Below the pieces are notes generated by a model. It was not told the origin of the DNA. It did not search any database and was given only the letters and a program-made list of their open reading frames with translations. This document shows positions 17,482-25,764 of a stretch of 64,000 nt of DNA, piece by piece; the stretch's first letter is position 1, and each line of letters begins with the position of its first letter. Both the position numbers and the translations under genes were made by a program. The stretch is from CAVSEK01 sp963726975 (GTDB lineage: Bacteria > Actinomycetota > Actinomycetes > Mycobacteriales > SCTD01): NCBI GenBank assembly GCA_963726975.1, contig CAVSEK010000010.1, positions 62,001 to 126,000 of the forward strand, written 5' to 3'.

Positions 17482-18723
17482 TCAGCCCGCGGCCAGCACC
17501 TCGCGCCCGCCGAGCCAGGGCCGCAGCGCCTCGGGCACGCGCACCGACCCGTCGGCCTGCTGGTGGACCTCGAGCAGGACCGCGATCGTGCGGCTCACGG
17601 CGCAGAGCGTGCCGTTGAGGGTGGCGACCGGACCGGTGCCGCGCCCGCGTACGCCCAGGCGCCGGGCCTGGAAGGTCGTGCAGTTGGAGGTGGAGGTGAG
17701 CTCGAGCCAGCGCTCCTGGGACGGCAGCCAGGCCTCGCAGTCGTACTTGCGGGCGGCCGAGGTGCCGAGGTCGCCGGCCGCGACGTCGATGACGCGGAAG
17801 GGCAGCTCCAGCGCGGTCAGGAACGCCTTCTCGTGCTCGAGCAGCCGGGCGTGCTCGGCCTCGGCGTCGGCGGGGGCGACGTACGAGAACATCTCCACCT
17901 TGTCGAACTGGTGGACGCGGATGATGCCGCGGGTGTCCTTGCCGTACGAGCCGGCCTCGCGGCGGAAGCAGGAGCTGAAGCCGGCGTAGCGCCGCGGGAG
18001 GTCCTCGAGCACCTCGCCGGAGTGGTAGGCCGCGATCGGCACCTCGGAGGTCCCGACGAGGTAGAGGTCGTCGGCGGCCAGGCGGTAGACCTCGTCGGCG
18101 TGCGCGCCGAGGAAGCCGGTGCCCTCCATCGACTCGGGGCGCACGAGGGTCGGCGTGATCATCGGGGTGAACCCGGCCTCGACCGCGCGGCCGACCGCGA
18201 GGTTGACCAGGGCGAGCTCGAGCAGCGCGACGTCCCCGACGAGGAAGGCGAAGCGCGAGCCGCTGACCTTGGCGCCCCGGTCGGTGTCGATGCGCCCGGC
18301 GCCGACGTCGAGGTGGTCGCGGACCGGGAAGTCGTACGACGGGACCTCGCCCACGTGCTCGAGCACGACGAAGTCCTGCTCCCCGCCCGGCGGCACCCCG
18401 TCGAGCACGACGTTGGGCACCGCGAGGTGGGCGGCGCGCAGCGCGGCCTCGGCGTCGGCCTGCGCGGCCTCGGCGGCCTTGACCTCGGCGGCGAGCGCCT
18501 TGGCCCGCTCGAGCACCGCCGGGCGCTCCTCGGGGGTCGCGGAGCGGACCGACTGCGACGCGGTCTTCTGCTCGGCGCGCAGGGTGTCGGCGCGGGTGAC
18601 GGCCGCGCGGCGGGCCTCGTCGGCGGCGAGCAGGGCGTCGACGAGCGCCGGGTCCTCGCCGCGGGCCCGCTGGGAGCCCCGCACCCGCTCCGGGTCCTCG
18701 CGCAGCAGCCGCAGGTCGATCAC
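17482..18723 (-). CDS. serS: Seryl-tRNA synthetase
   Basis: Charges tRNA-Ser with serine. The 413-residue protein begins MIDLRLLREDPERVRGSQ and has the N-terminal coiled-coil arm (about 25-105) that grips the long variable arm of tRNA-Ser. The class II catalytic core follows: motif 2 around FRREAGSYGKDTRG, and motif 3 near the C-terminus (GTLCAVSRTIAVLLEV). Full length. The start is GTG with a near-ideal TAGGAT six bases upstream and no ribosome site. Confidence 0.97.
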   Translation of the reverse strand: MIDLRLLREDPERVRGSQRARGEDPALVDALLAADEARRAAVTRADTLRAEQKTASQSVRSATPEERPAVLERAKALAAEVKAAEAAQADAEAALRAAHLAVPNVVLDGVPPGGEQDFVVLEHVGEVPSYDFPVRDHLDVGAGRIDTDRGAKVSGSRFAFLVGDVALLELALVNLAVGRAVEAGFTPMITPTLVRPESMEGTGFLGAHADEVYRLAADDLYLVGTSEVPIAAYHSGEVLEDLPRRYAGFSSCFRREAGSYGKDTRGIIRVHQFDKVEMFSYVAPADAEAEHARLLEHEKAFLTALELPFRVIDVAAGDLGTSAARKYDCEAWLPSQERWLELTSTSNCTTFQARRLGVRGRGTGPVATLNGTLCAVSRTIAVLLEVHQQADGSVRVPEALRPWLGGREVLAAG

Positions 18724-18729
18724 CCGGTC

Positions 18730-18735
18730 ATCCTA
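18730..18735 (-). promoter_or_regulatory. -10 box of serS (leaderless)
   Basis: TAGGAT, six bases from the serS GTG. A CAGGCT box at 18754-18759 on the other strand stands six bases before the HIT gene start, so two leaderless promoters are back to back within 40 bases. Confidence 0.6.
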
Positions 18736-18765
18736 GGGAGCGGGCCCGTGCGGCAGGCTGGGGCC

Positions 18766-19176
18766 GTGGCGCAGGAACAGGACTGCCCGTTCTGCCGGGT
18801 GGTGCGGGGCGAGCTGCCGGCGTACGTGGTGCGCTCCGACGACGAGACGGTGGCGTTCCTCGACACCACGCCGGCGGCGCGGGGGCACGTGCTCGTCGTG
18901 CCGCGCCGACACGTGGCCTCGCTCTGGGACGGCGACGCCGACACCGCCGCGGCGGTGATGCGGACCGCCCACGCGGTCGCGGCGGTGCTGCTCGAGCGGC
19001 TGGCGCCCGACGGGCTGACGCTGCGGCAGAACACCGGCGAGGCCTCCGGGCAGAAGGTGCACCACCTGCACGTGCACCTCGTCCCGCGCTGGCACGGCGA
19101 CGGCACGGTCGGCTGGCCCTGGCCGCCGCCGCAGGACGTCGACCTCGGCGCGGTGCTCGCCGAGCTGCGGGGCTGA
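18766..19176 (+). CDS. HIT family protein
   Basis: 136-residue histidine-triad nucleotide hydrolase or transferase. The N-terminal CPFCRVVRGELPAY segment and the catalytic triad HHLHVHLVPRW (about residues 102-112) are intact. Members remove AMP or similar groups from nucleotide conjugates. The start is taken as GTG 18766 because of the CAGGCT box six bases upstream. An in-frame GTG at 18748 with GGGAG upstream would add six residues and cannot be excluded. Confidence 0.9.
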   Translation: MAQEQDCPFCRVVRGELPAYVVRSDDETVAFLDTTPAARGHVLVVPRRHVASLWDGDADTAAAVMRTAHAVAAVLLERLAPDGLTLRQNTGEASGQKVHHLHVHLVPRWHGDGTVGWPWPPPQDVDLGAVLAELRG

Positions 19177-19276
19177 GGGGGTCTCGCTCGACCGTGCGCC
19201 GGCGGCCCCCCAGGGGCCGAGGCGAGCTCGTCGCCGACACCGTCGTACGCGTCGCTGGCACTCCAGGCGCCCTGCC

Positions 19277-19282
19277 TACGCT
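19277..19282 (+). promoter_or_regulatory. -10 box of larB (leaderless)
   Basis: TACGCT, six bases before the GTG at 19289. Confidence 0.55.
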
Positions 19283-19288
19283 GCGCCG

Positions 19289-20029
19289 GTGGACCGGGAG
19301 GGCGCGAGGGAGCTGCTGGCGCGGGTCGCGGCGGGCGAGGTGCCCCCGGAGGACGCGGTCGACGCGCTGGCGATGGCCCCGTACGCCGACCTGGGCCACA
19401 CCCGGGCCGACACCTCGCGGGCGCTGCGCACCGGGGACCCGGAGGTCGTCTACGGCGCGGGCAAGACGACGCAGCAGGTGCTCGACGTCGTCGCTGCGCT
19501 GCAGGGCGACCGGGCGGTGCTGGTGACCCGCGCGTCGCCCGAGACCGTGGCCGCGCTGCGGGAGCGCTGGCCGGACGCGGTCGTCGAGGGCAGGACCGTC
19601 GCCGTCGGCCCGCTGCCGGAGCCGCGCGGCACGGTGGCGCTGCTGGCCGCCGGCACCAGCGACGGCCCGGTCGCCGCCGAGGTCGAGCTCACCGTGCGCG
19701 CGCACGGCGCTGCGGTCGAGCGGGTCGACGACGTCGGCGTCGCCGGGCTCCACCGGCTGCTGGCCGCCCGGCCGGTGCTCGACCGCGCCGACTGCGTCGT
19801 CGTCGTCGCGGGGATGGAGGGCGCGCTGCCCAGCGTCGTCGGCGGCCTGGTCGGCACGCCGCTGGTCGCGGTGCCGACGAGCGTGGGCTACGGGGCGTCG
19901 TACGGCGGTCTGGCCGCGCTGCTCGGCATGCTCAACAGCTGCGCGCCCGGTGTGGTCGTCGTCAACATCGACAACGGGTTCGGGGCGGGCGTGCACGCGG
20001 CGCGGGTCGCCCGGCGGACCGCCCGGTGA
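19289..20029 (+). CDS. larB: Nickel pincer cofactor biosynthesis protein LarB
   Basis: LarB carboxylates and hydrolyses nicotinic acid adenine dinucleotide to the dicarboxylated pyridinium mononucleotide, first step of the nickel-pincer nucleotide (NPN) made for lactate racemase and relatives. The 246-residue protein has the family's C-terminal PurE-like domain, with VVVVAGMEGALPSVVGGLV, PTSVGYGASYGG and VVNIDNGFGAG. GTG start is leaderless by pattern; its stop overlaps larC by four bases. larE and larA are not in the window. Confidence 0.93.
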   Translation: MDREGARELLARVAAGEVPPEDAVDALAMAPYADLGHTRADTSRALRTGDPEVVYGAGKTTQQVLDVVAALQGDRAVLVTRASPETVAALRERWPDAVVEGRTVAVGPLPEPRGTVALLAAGTSDGPVAAEVELTVRAHGAAVERVDDVGVAGLHRLLAARPVLDRADCVVVVAGMEGALPSVVGGLVGTPLVAVPTSVGYGASYGGLAALLGMLNSCAPGVVVVNIDNGFGAGVHAARVARRTAR

Positions 20030-21180
20030 CGGTCGGCTGGCTGGACTGCTCCGCCGGCGCCAGCGGCGACCTGCTGCTCGGCGCGCTGGTCGACGCGGGC
20101 GCGCCGCTGGAGGTGCTGCAGGCCGCGGTCGACGCGGTGGGCGTCGAGCCCGTACGGCTGTGCGCCGAGCCCGTCGAGCGGGCCGGCACCGGCGCGCTCC
20201 GGGTCCACGTCGAGGTCGCCGACCGCGCGGCGACCCGCACCTGGCGCGACGTCCGGGAGCTCCTCGGGACCGCCGCGCTGGCCGCGCCGGTGCGCGACCG
20301 GGCGCTCGCCGTCTTCGCCGCGCTCGCGGAGGCGGAGGGCGCCGTGCACCGGGTCGCCCCGGACGAGGTCCACTTCCACGAGGTGGGCGCCCTCGACGCG
20401 GTCGCCGACGTCGTGGGGGTCTGCGCCGGGGTGCACGCCCTGGGGATCACCCGCCTGACCTGCTCGCCGGTCGCGCTGGGCTCCGGTAACGCCCGGGGCG
20501 CGCACGGCCCGCTGCCCGTCCCCGTGCCCGCCGTGCTGGCCCTGCTGCGCGGCGCCCCGGTGCACGCCGGCGACGTCGCGCACGAGGCCACCACCCCCAC
20601 CGGCGCGGCGCTGCTCGCCGTCCTCGTCGACGACTGGGGCCCGCTGCCGCCGATGGTGCTCGAGCGCACCGGGACCGGCGCGGGGGCCCGGGACCCGCAG
20701 GAGGCCGCCAACGTCGTACGCCTCGTGCTCGGCCGCCCCGCCCCCTCCGCCGGCGACGCCGTCGTGCTCGAGGCGACCGTCGACGACCTCGACCCGCGGG
20801 TCTGGCCGGGCGTGCTCGCCGGGCTGCTCGACGCCGGCGCACACGACGCCTGGCTCACGCCGGTGCTCATGAAGAAGGGCCGCCCCGCGCACGTCCTGTC
20901 GGTGCTCGCGCCGCCCGGCGCCGCGGCCGCGCTGCGCCGGCGGGTGCTCACGCACACCTCGACGATCGGGCTGCGCGAGCACGCGGTGGTCCGCACCGTG
21001 CTCGACCGGCGGGTGGACACCGTCGAGGTCGACGGCCAGCGCGTCCGGGTCAAGCGCGCCTTCCTCGACGGCGAGCTCGTCAACAGCAGCCCGGAGTGGG
21101 AGGACGTCGCCGCCGCGGCGGACGCCCTCGGGCTGCCCGCCAAGCTCGTCCTCGCCCGGGCGGTGGCCGCCGCCGGCTGA
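20026..21180 (+). CDS. larC: Nickel pincer cofactor biosynthesis protein LarC
   Basis: LarC inserts nickel into the pincer ligand with CTP as cofactor. The 384-residue protein is a single unbroken reading frame covering both parts that are split by a programmed frameshift in Lactiplantibacillus (LarC1 and LarC2). Motifs are WLDCSAGASGDLLLGALV at the start, FHEVGALDAVADVVG (His/Asp rich), TPTGAALL, and the C-terminal ATVDDLDPRVWPGVL and LMKKGRPAHVLSVL. GTG start overlaps larB (GTGA). Confidence 0.93.
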   Translation: MTVGWLDCSAGASGDLLLGALVDAGAPLEVLQAAVDAVGVEPVRLCAEPVERAGTGALRVHVEVADRAATRTWRDVRELLGTAALAAPVRDRALAVFAALAEAEGAVHRVAPDEVHFHEVGALDAVADVVGVCAGVHALGITRLTCSPVALGSGNARGAHGPLPVPVPAVLALLRGAPVHAGDVAHEATTPTGAALLAVLVDDWGPLPPMVLERTGTGAGARDPQEAANVVRLVLGRPAPSAGDAVVLEATVDDLDPRVWPGVLAGLLDAGAHDAWLTPVLMKKGRPAHVLSVLAPPGAAAALRRRVLTHTSTIGLREHAVVRTVLDRRVDTVEVDGQRVRVKRAFLDGELVNSSPEWEDVAAAADALGLPAKLVLARAVAAAG

Positions 21181-21189
21181 CCCGCGCGG

Positions 21190-21663
21190 TCAGACGGGCA
21201 GCAGGAAGGTCAGCACCCCCGCGCGACCCCCGAGGGGCACGGCGAGCACGTCGAGCGCGACCTGACCGCCGCCGAGGCGGACGAGCCCGCGGGCCGGCGC
21301 CCCGGTGGCGAGCGCGCGCAGCGGGGGGAGGGCGTGGGCCGGGTCGGGCCGCCCGCCCGAGGGGCCGCGCCGGCCGGAGGGGTCCGCGCCGGGTCCGGCC
21401 GGGGCGACGAGCTCGGTGAGCCGCCGCCCGACCGCGTCCGGGCGCCGCAGGCCCAGCAGCTCGGCGGCGGCGGCGGACAGCGCCAGCAGCCGGCCCGAGT
21501 CGTCGAGCAGCAGCACCGCCTCGGTCGAGCCGTCGACGGTCGCGCGCCACCGGACCGGCTCGACCCGGCGGCGGTCGAGCACCCGCAGCGGCAGCACGAG
21601 CGTGGTCGTCGGACCTCCCGCGCCCGGCGCGGTGGGCGCCTGCTCGCGGAGCAGCTCGGTCAC
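21190..21663 (-). CDS. PAS-domain protein
   Basis: 157-residue soluble protein. Residues about 35-95 form a PAS-like fold start (TEAVLLLDDSGRLLALSAAAAELLG, partly quoted) after a conserved actinobacterial leader (TTTLVLPLRVLDRRRVEPVRW, partly quoted). No kinase, HTH or catalytic domain is attached, so it would be a stand-alone sensor or partner protein. GTG 21663 is chosen because residues before it in the longer frame are Arg/Gly/Pro low-complexity. Convergent with larC. Confidence 0.65.
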   Translation of the reverse strand: MTELLREQAPTAPGAGGPTTTLVLPLRVLDRRRVEPVRWRATVDGSTEAVLLLDDSGRLLALSAAAAELLGLRRPDAVGRRLTELVAPAGPGADPSGRRGPSGGRPDPAHALPPLRALATGAPARGLVRLGGGQVALDVLAVPLGGRAGVLTFLLPV

Positions 21664-21875
21664 GGCGGTCCCGGGGCGTGCGGGGCCGGTGTCCGGCCGG
21701 GTCAGGGCCGGTGCAGCGTACGCCCGCGGGACCCCGCTGCGGGCCCGCTCGCCGATGTCCCGTACGCCCGGTCTGCCCCGGTCTCCACGCGGGCGGCCCC
21801 CGCGTCCCGTCCGCCCCGGCGCTGCCCGGCCCCGGCGCCACCTCCGGCACTGCCTGGCCCCGGCCCCGCTCCGTA

Positions 21876-21964
21876 CGATCTTCGCCTCGTTGCAGGTGCC
21901 CACGCTCGTAGCGGTGATCGTTCTGGCGACAGGGCGAAGATCGCGTCCCGGGAGGCGAAGATCG
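21876..21964. repeat. Long inverted repeat, CGATCTTCGCCTC arms
   Basis: A 13-base arm at 21876-21888 is the perfect reverse complement of 21952-21964, 63 bases apart. A third GCGAAGATCGCG (21935-21945) shares most of the arm. It lies in the 480-base gap 21664-22143 between the divergent PAS and iron-redox genes, which otherwise holds only GC-rich sequence and a ribosome site (GGAGGA) at its right end. Confidence 0.65.
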
Positions 21965-22143
21965 GCCCACCGTGGGGGCCGCTCCAGGGCGCGTGGGGCC
22001 CGGCCGCGAGCCGTACCGCCGGTGCGTGCGCGAGGGAGCGGCGCTCGGAGCGCGCGGACCGCCCGTTACGTCCGTGTTCCCGGGGGAAGGCGGGCAGCGG
22101 GCGACCGTTCTCGACGCGGAGACCGGGCCCGTACGGAGGAACC

Positions 22144-23145
22144 GTGACCCTGCCCCTCGTCGACCGACCCCGCCGCACCAGCGCCGCCGCCCCGCTCGCC
22201 CCCGACCTGGCCCGGGCCCTCGGCTCCGGCGACCCCGACGCGGTCACCGCCCTCGCCGGCCGGTCGCCCGCCGACCGCCGCGACCGCTGCCTCACGCTGC
22301 TGCAGGTGCACGACCTGCACACCGCGCCGCTGGAGGTCGTGGGCGACCGCGCCCGCTTCCAGCACGACCCCGCGGTCGCCGCGCTCAAGACCCGGCTGGA
22401 GGCCACCTGGCTGGCCGAGCTGGAGCAGGACTGGCTGACGGCCGGCCCGCTCGCGCAGGCCGACACCGTCGAGCGGGTCGTGGCCGCGATGCGCGCCGTC
22501 GCGGCCAAGGACCGGCTGCCCGCGGCCTACCGCTGGCTGGCCAAGGAGGCGACCTGGGAGGAGCTCGTCGCGTTCCTCGCGGTCGAGGGCGGGCCGGACG
22601 GCGGCTTCGACGACCTCGTCGCGCTCTGCCAGCTCGGCCTGTCCGGCAGCGCCAAGCTCGAGCTCGGCAAGAACTACTGGGACGAGATGGGCCGCGGGGA
22701 GGCCGCCGGGGTGCACACCGTGCTGCACCAGGACATGGCCCGCGCGGTCGGCATGCCGCACGTCCCCCGCGAGGAGCTGCCGACCGAGGCGCTCGAGCGC
22801 ACCGCCCTCGGCGGGCTGCTGGCGACCAACCGCTGGCTGCAGCCGGAGATGCTCGGCGCGCTCGGCCTGCTCGAGCTGCAGGCCGGCCCGCGCTGCCGCC
22901 TGGTGCTGCAGGCCTTCGACCGCCTCGGCGCCCCCGCCGACGCCTACCCCTTCTACGTCGAGCACGCCGAGGTCGACCCGGTCCACGGCAAGGACTGGAT
23001 GGACAAGGCGGTCGTCCCCACCGTCGCCGAGCGTCCCGGCTGGGGCCCGCGCATCGTCAAGGGCGCCTGGTGGCGCTCGACGGTCAACCTGCGCTTCTTC
23101 GAGGCCGTCCGCGCCCAGCTCGTCCAGCAGCGCGCCGCCGCCTGA
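22144..23145 (+). CDS. Iron-containing redox enzyme family protein (haem-oxygenase-like fold)
   Basis: 333-residue protein of the haem-oxygenase-like diiron (HDO) class. The N-terminal part (1-110) is helical. The C-terminal helical bundle has the metal-ligand pattern in KNYWDEMGRGEAAGVHTVLH (about 175-198) and YVEHAEVDPVHGKDWMDKAV (about 280-300), each with Glu/His/Asp residues that would bind two irons. The family includes oxidases and N-oxygenases of amino acids; the substrate here is unknown. GTG start with a strong GGAGGA site. Four bases upstream of the arginine deiminase frame, on the same strand. Confidence 0.85.
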   Translation: MTLPLVDRPRRTSAAAPLAPDLARALGSGDPDAVTALAGRSPADRRDRCLTLLQVHDLHTAPLEVVGDRARFQHDPAVAALKTRLEATWLAELEQDWLTAGPLAQADTVERVVAAMRAVAAKDRLPAAYRWLAKEATWEELVAFLAVEGGPDGGFDDLVALCQLGLSGSAKLELGKNYWDEMGRGEAAGVHTVLHQDMARAVGMPHVPREELPTEALERTALGGLLATNRWLQPEMLGALGLLELQAGPRCRLVLQAFDRLGAPADAYPFYVEHAEVDPVHGKDWMDKAVVPTVAERPGWGPRIVKGAWWRSTVNLRFFEAVRAQLVQQRAAA

Positions 23146-23149
23146 CCCC

Positions 23150-24460
23150 GTGGGACGGCGGCGGGCGGGTGCTGCGCAGACGGTTGCGGCCGGGCGCAAC
23201 GCGGCGGCTGCCGCCGCGCACGCGTGCCCCCCCCCGACCGGCCCGCAGCACCGCGTCCGCAGCGAGGTGGGCCGGCTGCGCACCGTCCTGCTGCACCGGC
23301 CGGGGCCCGAGCTCAGCCGCCTGACGCCGCGCAACAGCGCCGACCTGCTCTTCGACGGGCTGCCGTGGGTCGCGCGCGCGCAGGAGGAGCACGACGCGTT
23401 CGCGGGGGCGCTCGTCGAGCGCGGCGTGGAGGTGCTCGAGCTGTCCGCCCTGCTGGGCGAGACGCTCGCGCTGCCCGCCGCGCGCGAGGAGGCCGTGCGC
23501 TCGGCCGTCGCCCCGACGGTGGTCGGCCCGGCGCTGGCCGGCGTGCTGCACCGCTGGCTGCTCGAGCAGGCCCCCGAGGACCTGGCCCGCGTCCTCGCGG
23601 CGGGGCTCACCCACGAGGAGCTCCCGCGTACCGGACCGGAAGGGGTCGTCGCCCGCCTGGCCGGGCCCGGCGACTTCGTCGTGCCGCCGCTGCCGAACCT
23701 GCTGTTCACCCGCGACTCCTCGGTCTGGGTCGACGACCACGTGGCCATCACCAGCCCGTCGATGCGGGCCCGGCAGCGCGAGACGGCGCTGACCGGTGCG
23801 GTCTACCGGCACCACCCGCGCTTCGCCGGCACCCCCGTGCTGTACGGCGGGAGCCGCGAGGAGGCGTGGTTCGAGGGCGGCGACGTCCTGCTGCTCGGCG
23901 AGGGGGTCGTCGCGGTCGGCGTCGGGCAGCGCACGACCCCGGCGGGGGTGGAGGCCTTTGCGGTGCGGGCCTTCGCCGACGGGGTCGCGCACACCGTGCT
24001 GGCCGTCCCGATCGCGCAGGAGCGGGCGACGATGCACCTCGACACGGTCTGCACGATGGTCGACGTCGACCTGGTCGTGATGTTCCCGGCCGTGGCGGAC
24101 ACGCTTCGCGCCTGGACGGTCACCTCCGACGGCGACGGCGGGGTGGGCGTGGCGGGGCCCCGGCCGTTCCTGGAGGCCGCCGCGACGGCGATGGGCATCG
24201 AGCGGTTGCGCACCGTCGACACCGGCCTGGACCCGGTGACCGCCGAGCGCGAGCAGTGGGACGACGGCAACAACACGCTCGCGCTCGCGCCGGGCCTCGT
24301 GGTGGCGTACGAGCGCAACACCGAGACCAACGCGCGGCTGCGCGACGCCGGGGTCGAGGTCGTCGCGATCGCCGGCAGCGAGCTCGGCAGCGGCCGCGGC
24401 GGACCGCGGTGCATGAGCTGCCCGGTGCTGCGCGACCCGCTGCCGGCCGCGGCGACCTGA
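23150..24460 (+). CDS. arcA: Arginine deiminase
   Basis: Hydrolyses arginine to citrulline and ammonia. Family motifs: FTRDSSVWV, EEAWFEGGDVLLL, the catalytic His in MHLDTVCTMVD, DDGNNTLAL and the catalytic Cys in GPRCMSCPVLRD near the C-terminus. From this GTG the product is 436 residues, with about 35 extra N-terminal residues that are low-complexity and overlap a repeat hairpin (23183-23200). The likely true start is GTG 23224: it is followed by a run of nine C, and if one C is an extra base the protein becomes 411 residues beginning MPPPTGPQHRVRSEVG, the normal length. No arcB or arcC nearby. Confidence 0.9.
   Translation: MGRRRAGAAQTVAAGRNAAAAAAHACPPPTGPQHRVRSEVGRLRTVLLHRPGPELSRLTPRNSADLLFDGLPWVARAQEEHDAFAGALVERGVEVLELSALLGETLALPAAREEAVRSAVAPTVVGPALAGVLHRWLLEQAPEDLARVLAAGLTHEELPRTGPEGVVARLAGPGDFVVPPLPNLLFTRDSSVWVDDHVAITSPSMRARQRETALTGAVYRHHPRFAGTPVLYGGSREEAWFEGGDVLLLGEGVVAVGVGQRTTPAGVEAFAVRAFADGVAHTVLAVPIAQERATMHLDTVCTMVDVDLVVMFPAVADTLRAWTVTSDGDGGVGVAGPRPFLEAAATAMGIERLRTVDTGLDPVTAEREQWDDGNNTLALAPGLVVAYERNTETNARLRDAGVEVVAIAGSELGSGRGGPRCMSCPVLRDPLPAAAT
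23183..23200. repeat. 30-bp-period palindrome element, copy E (single palindrome)
   Basis: GTTGCGGCCGGGCGCAAC, 18 bases. The position 30 bases on (23213) no longer forms a palindrome. It lies between the iron-redox gene and the probable true start of arcA. Confidence 0.65.
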
Positions 24461-24466
24461 CCCGGC

Positions 24467-24742
24467 TCAGGGGAAGCTGACCGACGCGTCCACCGGGGTG
24501 TCGGGCGGGAAGCTGGCGTAGGACTCCGTGCCGGCCTGTCCGGCGATCGTGGTGCTCGCCGAGTCCTTCTTCACGACGACCTGCGCCTGCTCCACGGCGG
24601 TGCTGCCGCCGGGCGCCGGCTGGATCAGCACGGCCGAGGCGCCGGGCGCCGCGTGCAGCAGGACGGCGCCGACCGCCGCGGTCACGGCAGCAGTGGTGAC
24701 AGCAGTGGTGACAGCAGTGGTGACGGCGCGACGCGTGCTCAT
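24467..24742 (-). CDS. Small secreted protein, 91 aa
   Basis: Unknown family. Signal peptide: Thr/Ala/Val-rich hydrophobic segment up to about residue 40 with a cleavage region near AAPGASA. The signal peptide is encoded partly by a 12-base tandem repeat (ACAGCAGTGGTG on the plus strand, about 24690-24725), giving the residue repeat TAV-T. The mature part of about 50 residues is polar with no Cys. ATG start overlaps the stop of the upstream lipoprotein gene by four bases, so the two are probably made together. Confidence 0.65.
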   Translation of the reverse strand: MSTRRAVTTAVTTAVTTAAVTAAVGAVLLHAAPGASAVLIQPAPGGSTAVEQAQVVVKKDSASTTIAGQAGTESYASFPPDTPVDASVSFP

Positions 24743-25608
24743 GAGCTGGCCCGGGTCAGGGCGGGGTCGGTCGAGGTCGTGACGCGGTGCTCGTGCCCCC
24801 CGAACAGGCCGGCCGGGTCCTTCTCGGCGAACCCGGCGACCTGCATCCAGAAGAACTCGGACCCGTCGGGCGCGAGGTACTGCGTGAAGGTCGGGCCCCC
24901 GTCGTACGTCACGTGGGCGCGGCAGTCGGGGTCGACCCGGTAGCTCCCGGTGAGGAACTGCGTCCGGTCGTCGCCGACGGTGCTGAAGGAGTTGGTCACC
25001 GCAGCGCTGCCGTAGGTCTCGAAGCCGTGCTCGACGTGCAGGGCGACGTCGTAGAAGCCGCGCGCGCGGTAGGAGTAGGTGCCGCGCAGGCTGTCGGCGG
25101 AGCAGGTCGCGGTCGGGTCGGTGCTCACCCGCGTCGCCCCGCCGTCGAGGCCGGTCTGCTGGGCCCCGGCGCCGGCCTCGAAGGAGGTGAACTCCTCGCC
25201 CGCGGGGCTGACGAAGACCCGCTGCACCAGCCCGGAGGCGTAGGTGACCAGGCCGCGGCAGTCGGCGTCCACGGTGTAGGTGGCCGTGTCGGTGCTGTCC
25301 TTGCGGGTGACCGAGTCGGTGCGGGTGCTCGTCGCCCGGCCCGCGCCGTCGTAGACCTCCTCGCCGACCTCGAGGTAGGGCAGCCGCCCCTCGGTGAAGC
25401 GCTTGTCGCCGTGCACCTCGTAGAGGTAGCGGCCCTTCAGGCTCGCCGTGGAGCAGCGGGGCGCGACGGCCGCCGGGGCGGCGCTCGCGGTGCCGGCGGC
25501 CGGCCGGGCCGACGCGACCGCGTCCGGGGTGCTGCTGCTCGTGCAGGCGGTGCTCAGCCCGAGCAGCAACGCTGCTCCGACCGCTGCGCGCAGGACGCGT
25601 CCGTTCAT
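24739..25608 (-). CDS. Lipoprotein with two tandem homologous domains
   Basis: 289 residues. The signal peptide ends in a lipobox (LLGLSTAC, Cys about 22). After an Ala/Pro linker come two related domains of about 110 residues: domain 1 runs from CSTASLKGRYLYEVHG to VFVSPAGEEFTSFEAG, domain 2 from CSADSLRGTYSYRARG to YLAPDGSEFFWMQVAG. Each has an opening Cys and a matching Cys in Y-V-D-x-DCR, a likely disulfide pair, and both look all-beta. I recognise the pattern from other secreted actinobacterial proteins of unknown function. ATG start with GGAGG. Followed by the overlapping small secreted gene. Confidence 0.75.
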   Translation of the reverse strand: MNGRVLRAAVGAALLLGLSTACTSSSTPDAVASARPAAGTASAAPAAVAPRCSTASLKGRYLYEVHGDKRFTEGRLPYLEVGEEVYDGAGRATSTRTDSVTRKDSTDTATYTVDADCRGLVTYASGLVQRVFVSPAGEEFTSFEAGAGAQQTGLDGGATRVSTDPTATCSADSLRGTYSYRARGFYDVALHVEHGFETYGSAAVTNSFSTVGDDRTQFLTGSYRVDPDCRAHVTYDGGPTFTQYLAPDGSEFFWMQVAGFAEKDPAGLFGGHEHRVTTSTDPALTRASS

Positions 25609-25764
25609 GTGCCTCCGCTCGACGTGGCCCGGGGTGCGGCCCGTCCGGGAGGAGCAGGCCCGCCGGCGGACCGTAACAGCGGCCTGCGACAGGAGGGACC
25701 TGTTCCGCGCGGGTCCCGGGCGGGTCCCGGTCGCGCACCGGGACCTACCGGGCGTACGGGGCGC

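Noticed and set aside
23150..23266. The first 39 codons of the arcA frame as real protein
   Set aside because: They cover a repeat hairpin and a C9 run, have no family match, and a better start exists if one C is removed.
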